A stretch of 64,000 nt of DNA, from contig JBFMDV010000030.1 of assembly GCA_040753875.1 (NCBI GenBank), positions 1 to 64,000 of the forward strand, in the 5' to 3' direction. The position numbers were made by a program, and so were the translations under genes. The notes beneath the pieces are model-generated. The model was not told the DNA's origin. It worked only from the letters and a program-made list of their open reading frames with translations, and did not search any database. The DNA comes from Candidatus Zixiibacteriota bacterium (GTDB lineage Bacteria; Zixibacteria; MSB-5A5; GN15; FEB-12). Below are positions 46,741 to 55,454 of the stretch, piece by piece; position 1 is the stretch's first letter; each line of letters opens with the position of its first letter.

Positions 46741-47646
46741 ATGGCCTCAAAAAGCAATGTAGAATTTCGGGTTGGCGTGATCATCCTCATCGGATTGATC
46801 ATCCTGCTGACATCTCTGTACTGGCTTCAGGGGTACAAACTGGAGCGAAATGCCCAGCATATCGACGTCCGGTTTGCCGATGTCGGCAGCCTGGCGGTCG
46901 GGGACAATGTTACGGTTTCGGGTGTTCTCAAGGGAAAGGTGAACCGTCTGACGCTGGAACCCTCCGGCGTGCTGGTCGAGTTGCTGGTTTATCAGGACGT
47001 ACACTTGAAACGAGACGCGCAGATTACCATCAAGAACCTTGGTCTTATGGGTGAGCGATTTGTGGCGATCACGCCCGGCGCCGACAGCCTGCCGTATGAC
47101 ACGACGACGGTTGCCCAGGGATTCTACGACACCGGGATTCCCGAAGTACTCGGACTAATGGGGGACATGATCACTGAGTTGCATTCGCTGGTGCTTTCGT
47201 TCAAACGGACAATCGCCTCCGACTCATCCCTGCAAAAGTTCAACAACACGGTCGCCAATTTGGAGTCCGTATCGAAATCGCTGTCGTCGTATATGTCCCG
47301 AAACGAGGCGAGGTTGGATGAGACCGCTCAGAACTTCTTAGATGCGTCACGAAGCGTCAATCAGATGCTGACGCGCAACTCGCAGTTGGTCGACTCCACG
47401 ACCAATCGGGTAAACCGCATGACTATCGAGCTCGAGACCTTCGTGAGACGATTGGACACGCTCTCGCAGTCGGCTCGACGGTTTGCCGATGCGCTCGATA
47501 ACGAGGACGGTACCGCCCGGTTGCTGCTCGAGGATCGTGCCCTGTATGACGATCTTCGCAAAGCGGCAGCCAATCTGGATGATCTCATCAACGACATCCG
47601 CACGAATCCGCGTAAATACGTCAGTCTCCAGGTGAAAGTTTTCTGA
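46741..47646 (+). CDS. mlaD: MCE/MlaD-family lipid-binding protein
   Basis: 301 residues. One membrane anchor (about 9-29) and the MCE domain (about 40-115; VRFADVGSLAVGDNVTVSG, VKGKV-like VLKGKVNRLTLE, GLMGERFVAITPG) are followed by a long helical part (about 150-290) as in proteins that form hexameric phospholipid shuttles. The usual permease and ATPase (mlaE, mlaF) are not adjacent. Upstream lies CCGATAATCGG (46719-46729) and the palindrome TAATCGATTA (46732-46741) that includes the start codon; AATAAT ends five bases before the ATG, a further possible leaderless start. Confidence 0.9.
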   Translation: MASKSNVEFRVGVIILIGLIILLTSLYWLQGYKLERNAQHIDVRFADVGSLAVGDNVTVSGVLKGKVNRLTLEPSGVLVELLVYQDVHLKRDAQITIKNLGLMGERFVAITPGADSLPYDTTTVAQGFYDTGIPEVLGLMGDMITELHSLVLSFKRTIASDSSLQKFNNTVANLESVSKSLSSYMSRNEARLDETAQNFLDASRSVNQMLTRNSQLVDSTTNRVNRMTIELETFVRRLDTLSQSARRFADALDNEDGTARLLLEDRALYDDLRKAAANLDDLINDIRTNPRKYVSLQVKVF

Positions 47647-47648
47647 CC

Positions 47649-49823
47649 ATGTCCCGCTTCACACTCGCGTTCGGCATTCACAATCATCAGCCGGTCGGGA
47701 ATTTCGACCACGTTTTCGAAGAGGCGCATCGGCACGCATACCTTCCGTTTGTCAAGCTACTCGAGCGTTTCCCCGGTATTCGGCTGTCGCTGCATCAATC
47801 CGGCATTCTCTGGGATTGGCAGCAGCAGAAGCACCACGCCTATTTCGACCAGATAAGTCGCCTGCTTGGCCGCAATCAGATTGAACTGATGACCGGCGGG
47901 TTTTATGAACCGATCCTCCCGGCTATTCCCGAGCGTGATGTTCTGGGGCAGATTGCGATGCTCAACGCCTATCTGGAGTCACATTTTGGTGTGAATCCGA
48001 AAGGGCTCTGGCTGACTGAACGGGTCTGGGAGCCGCATCTGCCGAAACTGCTGGCCAAAGCTGGTGTCACCCATTTGCCGGTCGATGATACTCATTTCAT
48101 CTTTGCAGGGCTTGAGCATGAGCAGCTCTGCGGTCCTTTCGTTACGGAGAGTGAAGGGTATGCGGTCACCGCGCTGCCCATCGAGAAGAAACTTCGCTAC
48201 CTCATTCCGTTCGGCCGGGTCGAGGAAGTGATCGACGAACTCAAGCGGCAGGCTGAGCGGAGTCCGGATGGCATGGCGGTGTACGCCGACGATGGCGAGA
48301 AATTCGGCGTGTGGCCCAAGACATATCAGCACTGCTATGAAGATCGCTGGCTCGAGCAGTTTTTCGAGGCATTAGAACGTAATGGCGACTGGCTCGAAAT
48401 GATCACGTTGAGCGAAGCGGCCGAGCGGCCAGCCGTGGGACGTGTCTATTTGCCCACCGCCTCATATGAGGAAATGCTGCATTGGGCGCTTCCGGCCAAA
48501 GCGTTTGTTGAATATGAGCAGTTCGAGGAATGGCTCAAGGATCAGGGGAAACTGGCTCAATATGCGCGCTTCGTGCGGGGAGGTCATTGGAGGAGTTTCT
48601 TGGCCAAGTACGAAGAGGCGAACCTGATGCACAAGCGGATGGTTCGAGTTTCGAATATGCTCGCGGAGTTTGAGCGAGAATGCCCCAGCGGCCAGGCCGG
48701 CCTTTCCGAAGTGCGTGATCGGCTGTATGCCTCCCAATGCAACTGTCCCTACTGGCACGGCGTATTCGGCGGCCTATACCTGCCGCACATTCGGCAGGCG
48801 GTTTATGAGGCGATGATTGCTGCCGAAGATCAGCTTGGCCGTATGACCAGCAGGCTACGAACTGGTATAACCGTGAGCGATTATGACGCCGATGGCGCCG
48901 AAGAGGTCCTCTGTACGACCGCCCGATTCTCGGCGGTTATCAAACCGAGCCGGGGCGGCATATTGGCTGATCTGGCGCTCTTGAAACAGCATTTCGACCT
49001 GACCGACACACTGAGCCGACGTCGTGAAGGGTACCACCGTAAACTGGCCAGGGCAGTCACTGCCGAAACATCCCAGCACACCTCATCGATTCACGATCTG
49101 GTGTTGGCCAAGGAATCGGGGCTCGACCAGCTTCTGATCGAGGACCGCTACCTTCGCCGCTGCTTTATCGATCATTTCTTTGCCGCCGACGTCACCGCAG
49201 ATCAGTTCTATCGCATGACATTCCAGGAGGTCGGGGATTTTGTCACTGGTCGCTACGACTATCTTCCTGCTGACGGCAAGCTGGTCGTCGACCTTATTCG
49301 CAACGGTACCGTTCGACACAATGGAACCGCGACTCAAATCAGAGTGTCGAAAAGGTTCGGGTTTGATTATGACAGCGGTCAGATAGTCGTGGGTTACGAG
49401 TTGTCGGCACCGAACTCCGGACCTATCGAGGTGCTCTTCGCGATTGAAAACAACTTCTCCTTTCAGGCCGGACACGCCCATGACAGGTATATCATCGTCG
49501 ATGGCGCCCGACCATCAGACTCATTTCTCGATACGTTCCAAACATGTCCTCAGGGACAGGGTCTGGCTATGGCCGATGAATATCGCAATCTGGCGGTGGC
49601 GATTCTGTCCGACAGGCAGGCCGAACTCTGGCACATGCCGATCTTTACAGTGTCGCTCTCTGAAGCGGGATTCGAGAAAGTATACCAGGGTACCACGCTC
49701 GTTCACCTGTACCGTCTTCACCTGACCACTCAGCCGGTCAAGCTCACCCTTCGCTTGCTCGCCGGACCGCTCCAATCGGTTCTCGCACAGGCGTTTCCGC
49801 GTTCGGCGGTCAGCGCTATCTGA
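47649..49823 (+). CDS. GH57 alpha-amylase/4-alpha-glucanotransferase
   Basis: 724 residues, cytoplasmic (no signal peptide). GH57 motifs are clear: FGIHNHQPVGNF (about 8-19), LWLTERVWEP with the nucleophile Glu at about 124, and VYADDGEKFGVWP with the acid Asp at 214-215. After the barrel come domains like those in the Thermococcus litoralis 4-alpha-glucanotransferase (DUF1925/1926-type). It likely reshapes glycogen-like maltodextrins. The gene starts two bases after the mlaD stop, an odd pairing for an amylase-type enzyme, suggesting co-transcription with rsgA and mlaD. Chemistry (hydrolysis or transfer) cannot be decided by sequence. Confidence 0.9.
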   Translation: MSRFTLAFGIHNHQPVGNFDHVFEEAHRHAYLPFVKLLERFPGIRLSLHQSGILWDWQQQKHHAYFDQISRLLGRNQIELMTGGFYEPILPAIPERDVLGQIAMLNAYLESHFGVNPKGLWLTERVWEPHLPKLLAKAGVTHLPVDDTHFIFAGLEHEQLCGPFVTESEGYAVTALPIEKKLRYLIPFGRVEEVIDELKRQAERSPDGMAVYADDGEKFGVWPKTYQHCYEDRWLEQFFEALERNGDWLEMITLSEAAERPAVGRVYLPTASYEEMLHWALPAKAFVEYEQFEEWLKDQGKLAQYARFVRGGHWRSFLAKYEEANLMHKRMVRVSNMLAEFERECPSGQAGLSEVRDRLYASQCNCPYWHGVFGGLYLPHIRQAVYEAMIAAEDQLGRMTSRLRTGITVSDYDADGAEEVLCTTARFSAVIKPSRGGILADLALLKQHFDLTDTLSRRREGYHRKLARAVTAETSQHTSSIHDLVLAKESGLDQLLIEDRYLRRCFIDHFFAADVTADQFYRMTFQEVGDFVTGRYDYLPADGKLVVDLIRNGTVRHNGTATQIRVSKRFGFDYDSGQIVVGYELSAPNSGPIEVLFAIENNFSFQAGHAHDRYIIVDGARPSDSFLDTFQTCPQGQGLAMADEYRNLAVAILSDRQAELWHMPIFTVSLSEAGFEKVYQGTTLVHLYRLHLTTQPVKLTLRLLAGPLQSVLAQAFPRSAVSAI

Positions 49824-49845
49824 GCATCCCCAACCAATTATTGGA

Positions 49846-49874
49846 TTGGCTTTTGCTTTCGCCGAGGCTATCTT
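49846..49874 (+). promoter_or_regulatory. Promoter of the sirtuin gene, leaderless layout
   Basis: TTGGCT (49846-49851), 17-base spacer, TATCTT (49869-49874), then six bases to the GTG at 49881. No Shine-Dalgarno sequence. The promoter lies in the 57-base gap after the GH57 gene. Confidence 0.45.
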
Positions 49875-49880
49875 GGTGTT

Positions 49881-50624
49881 GTGCTGAAGAAAATCGCCCG
49901 AGTGATCAGGCAATCTCGTCGCTGCGTTGTTCTTACTGGGGCAGGCATATCGGCCGAATCGGGGGTGCCAACCTTCCGAGGCAAGGAAGGGCTATGGGGC
50001 AAGTTCCGTCCAGAAGAACTGGCCACCATGGGGGCGTTTTTGGCCAATCCCAAGATCGTCTGGGAATGGTACAACTGGCGACGCCAATTGATCGCTAAGG
50101 TGGAGCCGAACGCAGGTCATTATGCTCTCGCGGAGATGTCGCGATGGTTCCGGAGTTTCACATTGGTGACTCAAAACGTCGACAACCTTCATCGGCTGGC
50201 CGGCTCGACCGAAGTGCTGGAGTTGCACGGCAATATCTATCGAAACAAGTGTGCCAAGTGCGGCCGCCTGTTCGAGGAAACTGAAGAGATCGAACCTTCC
50301 CGTATCCCGGCTTGTCGGTACTGTGGCGGCGCGATTCGGCCGGACGTCGTCTGGTTCGGGGAGATGCTTCCGGAAGACGTGATCGACCTGGCTTTTCGCC
50401 GATCGGAAGAGGCGGATCTGTTCTTGTCGGTTGGTACCTCGGCCCTGGTGCATCCCGCTGCCACACTTCCCGTGGTGGCTAAGCGGCATGGCGCCGTACT
50501 TGTCGAGATCAACCCTGAGCCGACACCGCTCAGCGAGCTGGCCGATTATGCGATTCAGCAGCCGGCGGGCCAGGCATTGCCGGCCCTGATGAATCTGCTC
50601 CGGGAAGCGAAGCCGGTGGCGTGA
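49881..50624 (+). CDS. cobB: Sir2-family NAD-dependent protein deacylase
   Basis: 247 residues. Motifs: TGAGISAESGVPTFRGKEG (NAD pocket), TQNVDNLHRLAG, catalytic ELHGNIY (His), a zinc site with CAKCGRLF and CRYCGG, VWFGEMLPED and FLSVGTSALVHPAA. WEWYNWRR (about 55-62) has the Tyr and Arg pair typical of class III sirtuins, so desuccinylase/demalonylase activity is likely alongside deacetylation. GTG start. Confidence 0.94.
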   Translation: MLKKIARVIRQSRRCVVLTGAGISAESGVPTFRGKEGLWGKFRPEELATMGAFLANPKIVWEWYNWRRQLIAKVEPNAGHYALAEMSRWFRSFTLVTQNVDNLHRLAGSTEVLELHGNIYRNKCAKCGRLFEETEEIEPSRIPACRYCGGAIRPDVVWFGEMLPEDVIDLAFRRSEEADLFLSVGTSALVHPAATLPVVAKRHGAVLVEINPEPTPLSELADYAIQQPAGQALPALMNLLREAKPVA

Positions 50625-50680
50625 ACCGAGTCAACTTCCATTTCACTATGGCTGTATAAGAGCAAAGGCTGACCCACCAG

Positions 50681-52831
50681 GTGAAGTTGTTTCGCAAACA
50701 ATCACTACTGTCAATCCTGATTCCGATATTCGCCGCTTGGGTGATCGGCGGTTGTGTCTATTACAACACATTCTACAACGCGCACAGCGCGTTCAACAAC
50801 GCCGAGAAGCAACGCAAGAAATCCGGGCAGGTGAACCAGGCGGACTACAAGAAGGCAATCGATAAGTCACTGAAAGTGGTCGAGTACCACGCCAATTCCA
50901 AATGGTATGATGATGCTCTCTACGTGTTGGGGGTTTCATATTACTGGACTAAGCAGTACACCCGGGCGGAACGGCGCTTTCGTGAACTCCTGGCCAATTA
51001 CCCAAACTCCAAGTTCATCAAGGAATCAAACCTGTACCTGGCCAAGTCGAAACTTGAACTGGAGGAGATGGGGGAGGCGATGACGCTCTTCGATGAGTTG
51101 TTCCGGTCCGATTACAGCCGGGAGATCAAGGCCGAGGCGGCGATGGCTTTGGGAGTGTACCATTACGAGGACAAGGACTACGAGACGGCCCAGGGGTATT
51201 TTCAGGCGGTCCGCGACTCACTGGGGAATCAGGAGCAAAAGAAAATTGCACAGAAGTACATTGCCGACGGCCAGTATATTCAGTTTCGGTTTCAGGATGC
51301 GGTCGGTGCGTATTTGCAGCTGCTTGGCATGGATCCGACCAAAGCCGAGAAATACCATGCCTTACACCGTGCGGCGCTTTGTTCCTATCGCCTGCAGCGG
51401 ATCAAGACCGGACTTGATTATCTCAACCAACTGATCAAAGATCCGCTCTATTTCGATTCGCTGGGGGTGCTTCAGCTGGATGTCGCGGAGGGATACGAGG
51501 CCGATGGTGATCTGGCATTAGCTGAAGGGACCTATTCCACCGTTGCCACCACGGCGACGAACAATCAGTGGGCATCGAAAGCCTACTATCGCCTGGGGCT
51601 GTTGTATCAGTACGATTACGATGACCTGGAGTCGGCCAAGCGATTCTATGACAAAGCGGTCGGGGCCAATGCTGCAACCGAAGAAGGGCGCGAGGCGCTG
51701 CAGCGCTCCTCGGATATCAGCAAACTTGACACCTTCCTGGTCAGGATCACACCCGATTCCAATGTCTCTCAGGAACAGATCGATTCGCGTGCCCGTACGC
51801 AGTATCTCCTTGCGGAGCTCTACTGGTTTCAGCTCAACAAACCGGATTCGGCGATCTCTGAGTTGGAGCAGCTTCTGTCCACGTACCCGCACGCCTACAT
51901 TGCCCCCAAGGCCATGATCGCGCTGTCACAAATGTATCGCGACTATGCCGAGGACACGATCCGGGCCGACTCACTTGTCCGCGCGGTTATCCAGCATTAC
52001 CCGCGGTCCGATTACATTCCTGTGGCGTTGGAATTTCTCGGCTTGCAGGGAAGCGCCGCCGACACCGGGTACGCCGAATGGTATCTTCGCCGGGCTGAGG
52101 ATTTCCTGATCGATCATGACAACTATGATTCCGCCCGGGCCAACTACCAGATGGTGGTAGACAGCTTCCCGGAGTCCAAATATCATTTGCAGGCACGGTT
52201 CAGTCTTGTCTGGATCAAGGAGAACTATCGAGCGCCTGGCGATTCATCGCTGCTTGTGGCGTATCGCGAGATAGCGGACTCGTTTGCAGCGACCTCGTGG
52301 GGGGCGGAGGCCTCGAAGCGGTTGCCTCGGGAGAAAGCGGGTCAGAAGCGTCAGGACTTGGTGCGTCAGCAAGATACCTTACTCGACACGCTTCAGCCCG
52401 GCCCCGACACCGGTTTTGCCGCGGCGCCACCGGATACCGGCAGCGGGTACATCGACCCGCTCCAGGCTGTCTATCGCGGTCCAAACGGCGAGCCACTGAT
52501 CATCATTGACGTGAAGCCGAGAGAGACGCTGGTCGAATTCGAGTATCCGCCATCCGCGTACAATCTGTCGCAGAATGAGTTCTATCTCTATTTCCAGATC
52601 AAGCTTGATTTTTCGGGCAAGGTTGTTGATTATGTGCTCAAGGTACCGTCCGGCAGCGATGAGTTGGACAATCGGGCCGGTGAAACGATCAGTTCGATGA
52701 TCTTCAACCTGGACGATGTCCAACGCCAGGTGTCCCAGAAGACAGTTGACGAGGACATCTCCAAGCGAGACCCGACTGGAAGCTGGTATGTGTACAAGTA
52801 CCTGGTCAAAAAGCCGGATTATGCACGATGA
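50681..52831 (+). CDS. Large TPR-repeat lipoprotein
   Basis: 716 residues. A signal peptide with lipobox-like VIGGC (Cys about 25) is followed by many TPR-type helices (about 55-550), for example KAIDKSLKVVEYHANSKWYD, ALYVLGVSYYWTKQYTRAE and FRELLANYPNSKFIKES, like YbgF/BamD-type repeats. After a Pro/Asp-rich linker, the C-terminal 120 residues (TLVEFEYPPSAYN, FQIKLDFSGKVVDYVLKVPSG) resemble a TonB C-terminal-type fold; this is weak. Probably on the outer membrane's inner face in a scaffold. The stop overlaps pyrK's ATG by four bases. GTG start, no clear ribosome binding site. Confidence 0.75.
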   Translation: MKLFRKQSLLSILIPIFAAWVIGGCVYYNTFYNAHSAFNNAEKQRKKSGQVNQADYKKAIDKSLKVVEYHANSKWYDDALYVLGVSYYWTKQYTRAERRFRELLANYPNSKFIKESNLYLAKSKLELEEMGEAMTLFDELFRSDYSREIKAEAAMALGVYHYEDKDYETAQGYFQAVRDSLGNQEQKKIAQKYIADGQYIQFRFQDAVGAYLQLLGMDPTKAEKYHALHRAALCSYRLQRIKTGLDYLNQLIKDPLYFDSLGVLQLDVAEGYEADGDLALAEGTYSTVATTATNNQWASKAYYRLGLLYQYDYDDLESAKRFYDKAVGANAATEEGREALQRSSDISKLDTFLVRITPDSNVSQEQIDSRARTQYLLAELYWFQLNKPDSAISELEQLLSTYPHAYIAPKAMIALSQMYRDYAEDTIRADSLVRAVIQHYPRSDYIPVALEFLGLQGSAADTGYAEWYLRRAEDFLIDHDNYDSARANYQMVVDSFPESKYHLQARFSLVWIKENYRAPGDSSLLVAYREIADSFAATSWGAEASKRLPREKAGQKRQDLVRQQDTLLDTLQPGPDTGFAAAPPDTGSGYIDPLQAVYRGPNGEPLIIIDVKPRETLVEFEYPPSAYNLSQNEFYLYFQIKLDFSGKVVDYVLKVPSGSDELDNRAGETISSMIFNLDDVQRQVSQKTVDEDISKRDPTGSWYVYKYLVKKPDYAR

Positions 52832-53622
52832 TTCGACCAACCTGTGAGCGCACGCTCGTACGAAAAGTCCGCGATCTCAAGAACAACTATTATTCGATGA
52901 CTTTCGGTCCGTATTCGAGGGCCGGAGAGTGCCGCCCCGGCAGTTTCCTGCACGTGCGGATGCCGGGATCGGAGATCTACTTCCGTCGCGCCATGTCGGT
53001 GGCTGGCATCGACACTCGCAAAGGCGAAATTGAAATCATTTTCAAGATTTTCGGCCGCGGGACGACGATTCTGTCCAAGTACACTCGCGGCGACACAGTC
53101 GATATCCTGGGTCCTCTGGGAGTGCCGTTCAGCGCGCCGAAGAAGAACGAACGTGTTCTGATCGTGGCGGGAGGAGTGGGGTTTCCGCCGCTCTTGTATC
53201 TTGCAGCCGATCTCATCCGCAAGGGACTCGATGCCCGGCGGATAGAGTTCTTTTACGGAGGGAGGTCCTCGACCGACCTGGTGGAGCGAGCACGCATCAA
53301 GAAGCTCGGCGTCAACTTCCATCCATTTACGGATGATGGTTCGTATGGTGGAGATGGAATGGTGACGGCGCCGGTTGAGCGATTTGTTCACGAGCACCAG
53401 GGCGAGAAGCTTCGAATATACGCTTGCGGACCCGAGCCTATGCTGAAGGCTGCCGACCAGATCGGTTTGCGGTCCGACATACCGGGCCAACTTTCCCTTG
53501 AGGCTCCAATGCCGTGCGGGATAGGCGTCTGTTTGGGATGTGTCGTCCCGCTGACGGTCGGCGGCTACGCCAGGGTTTGCTGCGACGGCCCGGTGTTCAA
53601 TATCGGAGAGGTGAAACTGTGA
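52828..53622 (+). CDS. pyrK: Dihydroorotate dehydrogenase electron transfer subunit
   Basis: 264 residues. The FAD domain (about 1-100; FRRAMSVAGID) and NAD-binding domain (VLIVAGGVGFPPLLYL) are followed by a Cys-rich 2Fe-2S site (PCGIGVCLGCVVPL and VCCDGPVF). It passes electrons from dihydroorotate to NAD+ in type 1B enzymes. It overlaps the lipoprotein gene by four bases and pyrD by four bases (GTGA). Confidence 0.95.
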   Translation: MIRPTCERTLVRKVRDLKNNYYSMTFGPYSRAGECRPGSFLHVRMPGSEIYFRRAMSVAGIDTRKGEIEIIFKIFGRGTTILSKYTRGDTVDILGPLGVPFSAPKKNERVLIVAGGVGFPPLLYLAADLIRKGLDARRIEFFYGGRSSTDLVERARIKKLGVNFHPFTDDGSYGGDGMVTAPVERFVHEHQGEKLRIYACGPEPMLKAADQIGLRSDIPGQLSLEAPMPCGIGVCLGCVVPLTVGGYARVCCDGPVFNIGEVKL

Positions 53623-54536
53623 CGCCGGACCTTCGTGTTACCATTGCGGGTGTCGAATTCACCAATCCGATCATGACGGCGTCGGGCTGCTGCGGATACG
53701 GGGAAGAGCTGGCTGCGTGTTATCCGTTGTCGAAGCTGGGGGCACTCGTCACCAAATCCATCACGCTCAAACCGCGCCTGGGACATCCGCCGCCGCGCAC
53801 GGCCGAGACCGCCTCCGGCATGCTGAACGCTATCGGATTGGCCAATGTGGGGATCGATGCGTTCGTGCGGGACAAGATCCCGTTCCTGGAAAAGCAGAAC
53901 ACGAAGATCATCGTCAACGTCGCCGGCTCGACACTCCAGGAATATGTCGAAGTTTCGGCCCGCCTGGCCGACTGCCCGCGTGTGGACATGATCGAGCTTA
54001 ATATCAGTTGTCCGAATGTCGACAAGGGAGGGATTGAGTTTGGCGCTGATCCGGTCATGACAGAGAGATCGGTGGCCGAGGTTAAGAAAGTGTTCCCGCG
54101 ACCGGTGATTGCGAAGCTTGGCCCCAATGTGACGGACATCGTCGCCATTGCGAAAGCCGCGGAACAAGGGGGAGCCGATGCGTTCGCGATCATGAACTCG
54201 GCGTTTGGCACCTCGATCGATGTAGAGACTTGGCGTCCACGGTTGACCAACAACCGGGGAGGCCTCACCGGTCCGGCGATCAAGCCGATCGCGCTGGTGA
54301 TGGTTGACCTGGTGCACAGCAATTGCCGGCTGCCCATTATCGGGATCGGAGGCATTTCGAATGCCGACGATGTGGTCGAGTTCATGCTGGTCGGCGCTAT
54401 GGCCGTACAGATCGGGACGGCTCTGTTCGTGGAGCCGGACGCCCCGCTTAAGATCATTACCGGTCTCAAGGAATATATGAAACGTAAACATCTGCCGACC
54501 GTCGCGGACCTGGTGGGCAAGGTGAGGAAATACTGA
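53619..54536 (+). CDS. pyrD: Dihydroorotate dehydrogenase catalytic subunit (type 1B)
   Basis: 305 residues. Barrel enzyme with FMN, converts dihydroorotate to orotate. Visible: NPIMTASGCCGYGEEL, ELNISCPNVDKGG with the catalytic Cys of class 1B, NRGGLTGPAIKPIALVM, and IGIGGISNADDVVEFMLVGA (phosphate site). The GTG at 53619 overlaps the pyrK stop; a longer frame from 53514 lies inside pyrK and is not used. Stop overlaps pyrF ATG by one base. Confidence 0.96.
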   Translation: MTPDLRVTIAGVEFTNPIMTASGCCGYGEELAACYPLSKLGALVTKSITLKPRLGHPPPRTAETASGMLNAIGLANVGIDAFVRDKIPFLEKQNTKIIVNVAGSTLQEYVEVSARLADCPRVDMIELNISCPNVDKGGIEFGADPVMTERSVAEVKKVFPRPVIAKLGPNVTDIVAIAKAAEQGGADAFAIMNSAFGTSIDVETWRPRLTNNRGGLTGPAIKPIALVMVDLVHSNCRLPIIGIGGISNADDVVEFMLVGAMAVQIGTALFVEPDAPLKIITGLKEYMKRKHLPTVADLVGKVRKY

Positions 54537-55432
54537 TGTCTATAGTCAAGGATCTCCAGAAAATACAACAGAAGAACCGCAGCATGATCTGTCTGGGACT
54601 GGACCTGGATCCCAAGAAAATGCCCCAGGAGTACGCGAACACCATGAAAGGGATGTTCGACTTTGCGCATCGAATAATCGATGCGACGTCGGATCAGGTC
54701 TGCGCCTACAAGCCCAATCTGGCGTTTTATGAGGCGCTTGGCCCGGAGGGATTGTCGCTTCTGAAACTGATTCGTGAGCGGATCCCCGATGATATCCCGG
54801 TCATCATGGATGGCAAGCGCGGTGATATCGGCAATACCGCCGGTTATTATGCCGAGGCGATGTATGGGAAATTTCGAGCCGATTGGGTGACACTGAGCCC
54901 GTACATGGGATATGACTCAATCAGACCGTTTCTGGAACATAAGGACAAAGGGGTATTCATCCTTTGCCTTACGTCCAACACCGGGTCAAAAGACTTTCAG
55001 CTCATCGAAATCGACGGCAAACCGCTGTACAAGATCGTGGCCGAGAAGGTTCACTACTGGAACAAAGAGCAGAATTGCGGTCTGGTGGTGGGGGCAACAC
55101 ATCCGGATCAACTCAAAGAGATACGTGTCGTTGCGGCTGACATGCCGCTGTTGATCCCCGGAGTGGGGGCACAGGGAGGGTCGCTTGAGGAAGCTGCCAC
55201 GCTCGGCACGGAGCAGTTCCGTAAACCCGCGGTCATCAATGTCTCGCGCTCGGTGTTGTACGCCTCGACCGACAAGGATTTCGCCATGCGGGCGCGCCAG
55301 GAGCTTGAGAAGCTCAATGCTCAGGTGAGTGCTTTGCGCAGCCATTCCGTCAAAGGGGACACGCCATCAGTGGAAACATCTGCGAGCGCCGGGCCGCCGC
55401 CGGCAACTCCGCCGCTGCCACCGGCCGGATAA
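54536..55432 (+). CDS. pyrF: Orotidine-5'-phosphate decarboxylase (type 2)
   Basis: 298 residues, the longer OMPDC form. LGLDLDPKKMP, AYKPNLAFYEALG and the catalytic VIMDGKRGDIGNTA (Lys/Asp tetrad) are present, with VVGATHPDQLKEIR and LLIPGVGAQGGSLEE (phosphate). The last 40 residues (Pro, Ala and Ser rich) are a dispensable tail. It completes UMP synthesis after pyrK and pyrD. The convergent MFS gene lies 22 bases downstream with no terminator seen. Confidence 0.95.
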   Translation: MSIVKDLQKIQQKNRSMICLGLDLDPKKMPQEYANTMKGMFDFAHRIIDATSDQVCAYKPNLAFYEALGPEGLSLLKLIRERIPDDIPVIMDGKRGDIGNTAGYYAEAMYGKFRADWVTLSPYMGYDSIRPFLEHKDKGVFILCLTSNTGSKDFQLIEIDGKPLYKIVAEKVHYWNKEQNCGLVVGATHPDQLKEIRVVAADMPLLIPGVGAQGGSLEEAATLGTEQFRKPAVINVSRSVLYASTDKDFAMRARQELEKLNAQVSALRSHSVKGDTPSVETSASAGPPPATPPLPPAG

Positions 55433-55454
55433 TTGCCTTGCCGTCGAGAATGGC

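Noticed and set aside
46719-46741. Intrinsic terminator at CCGATAATCGG
   Set aside because: The stem is only four bases and no T-run follows. It fits an operator better.
53565-54670. Long minus-strand open frames opposite pyrD and pyrF
   Set aside because: Antisense shadows of well-identified pyrimidine genes.
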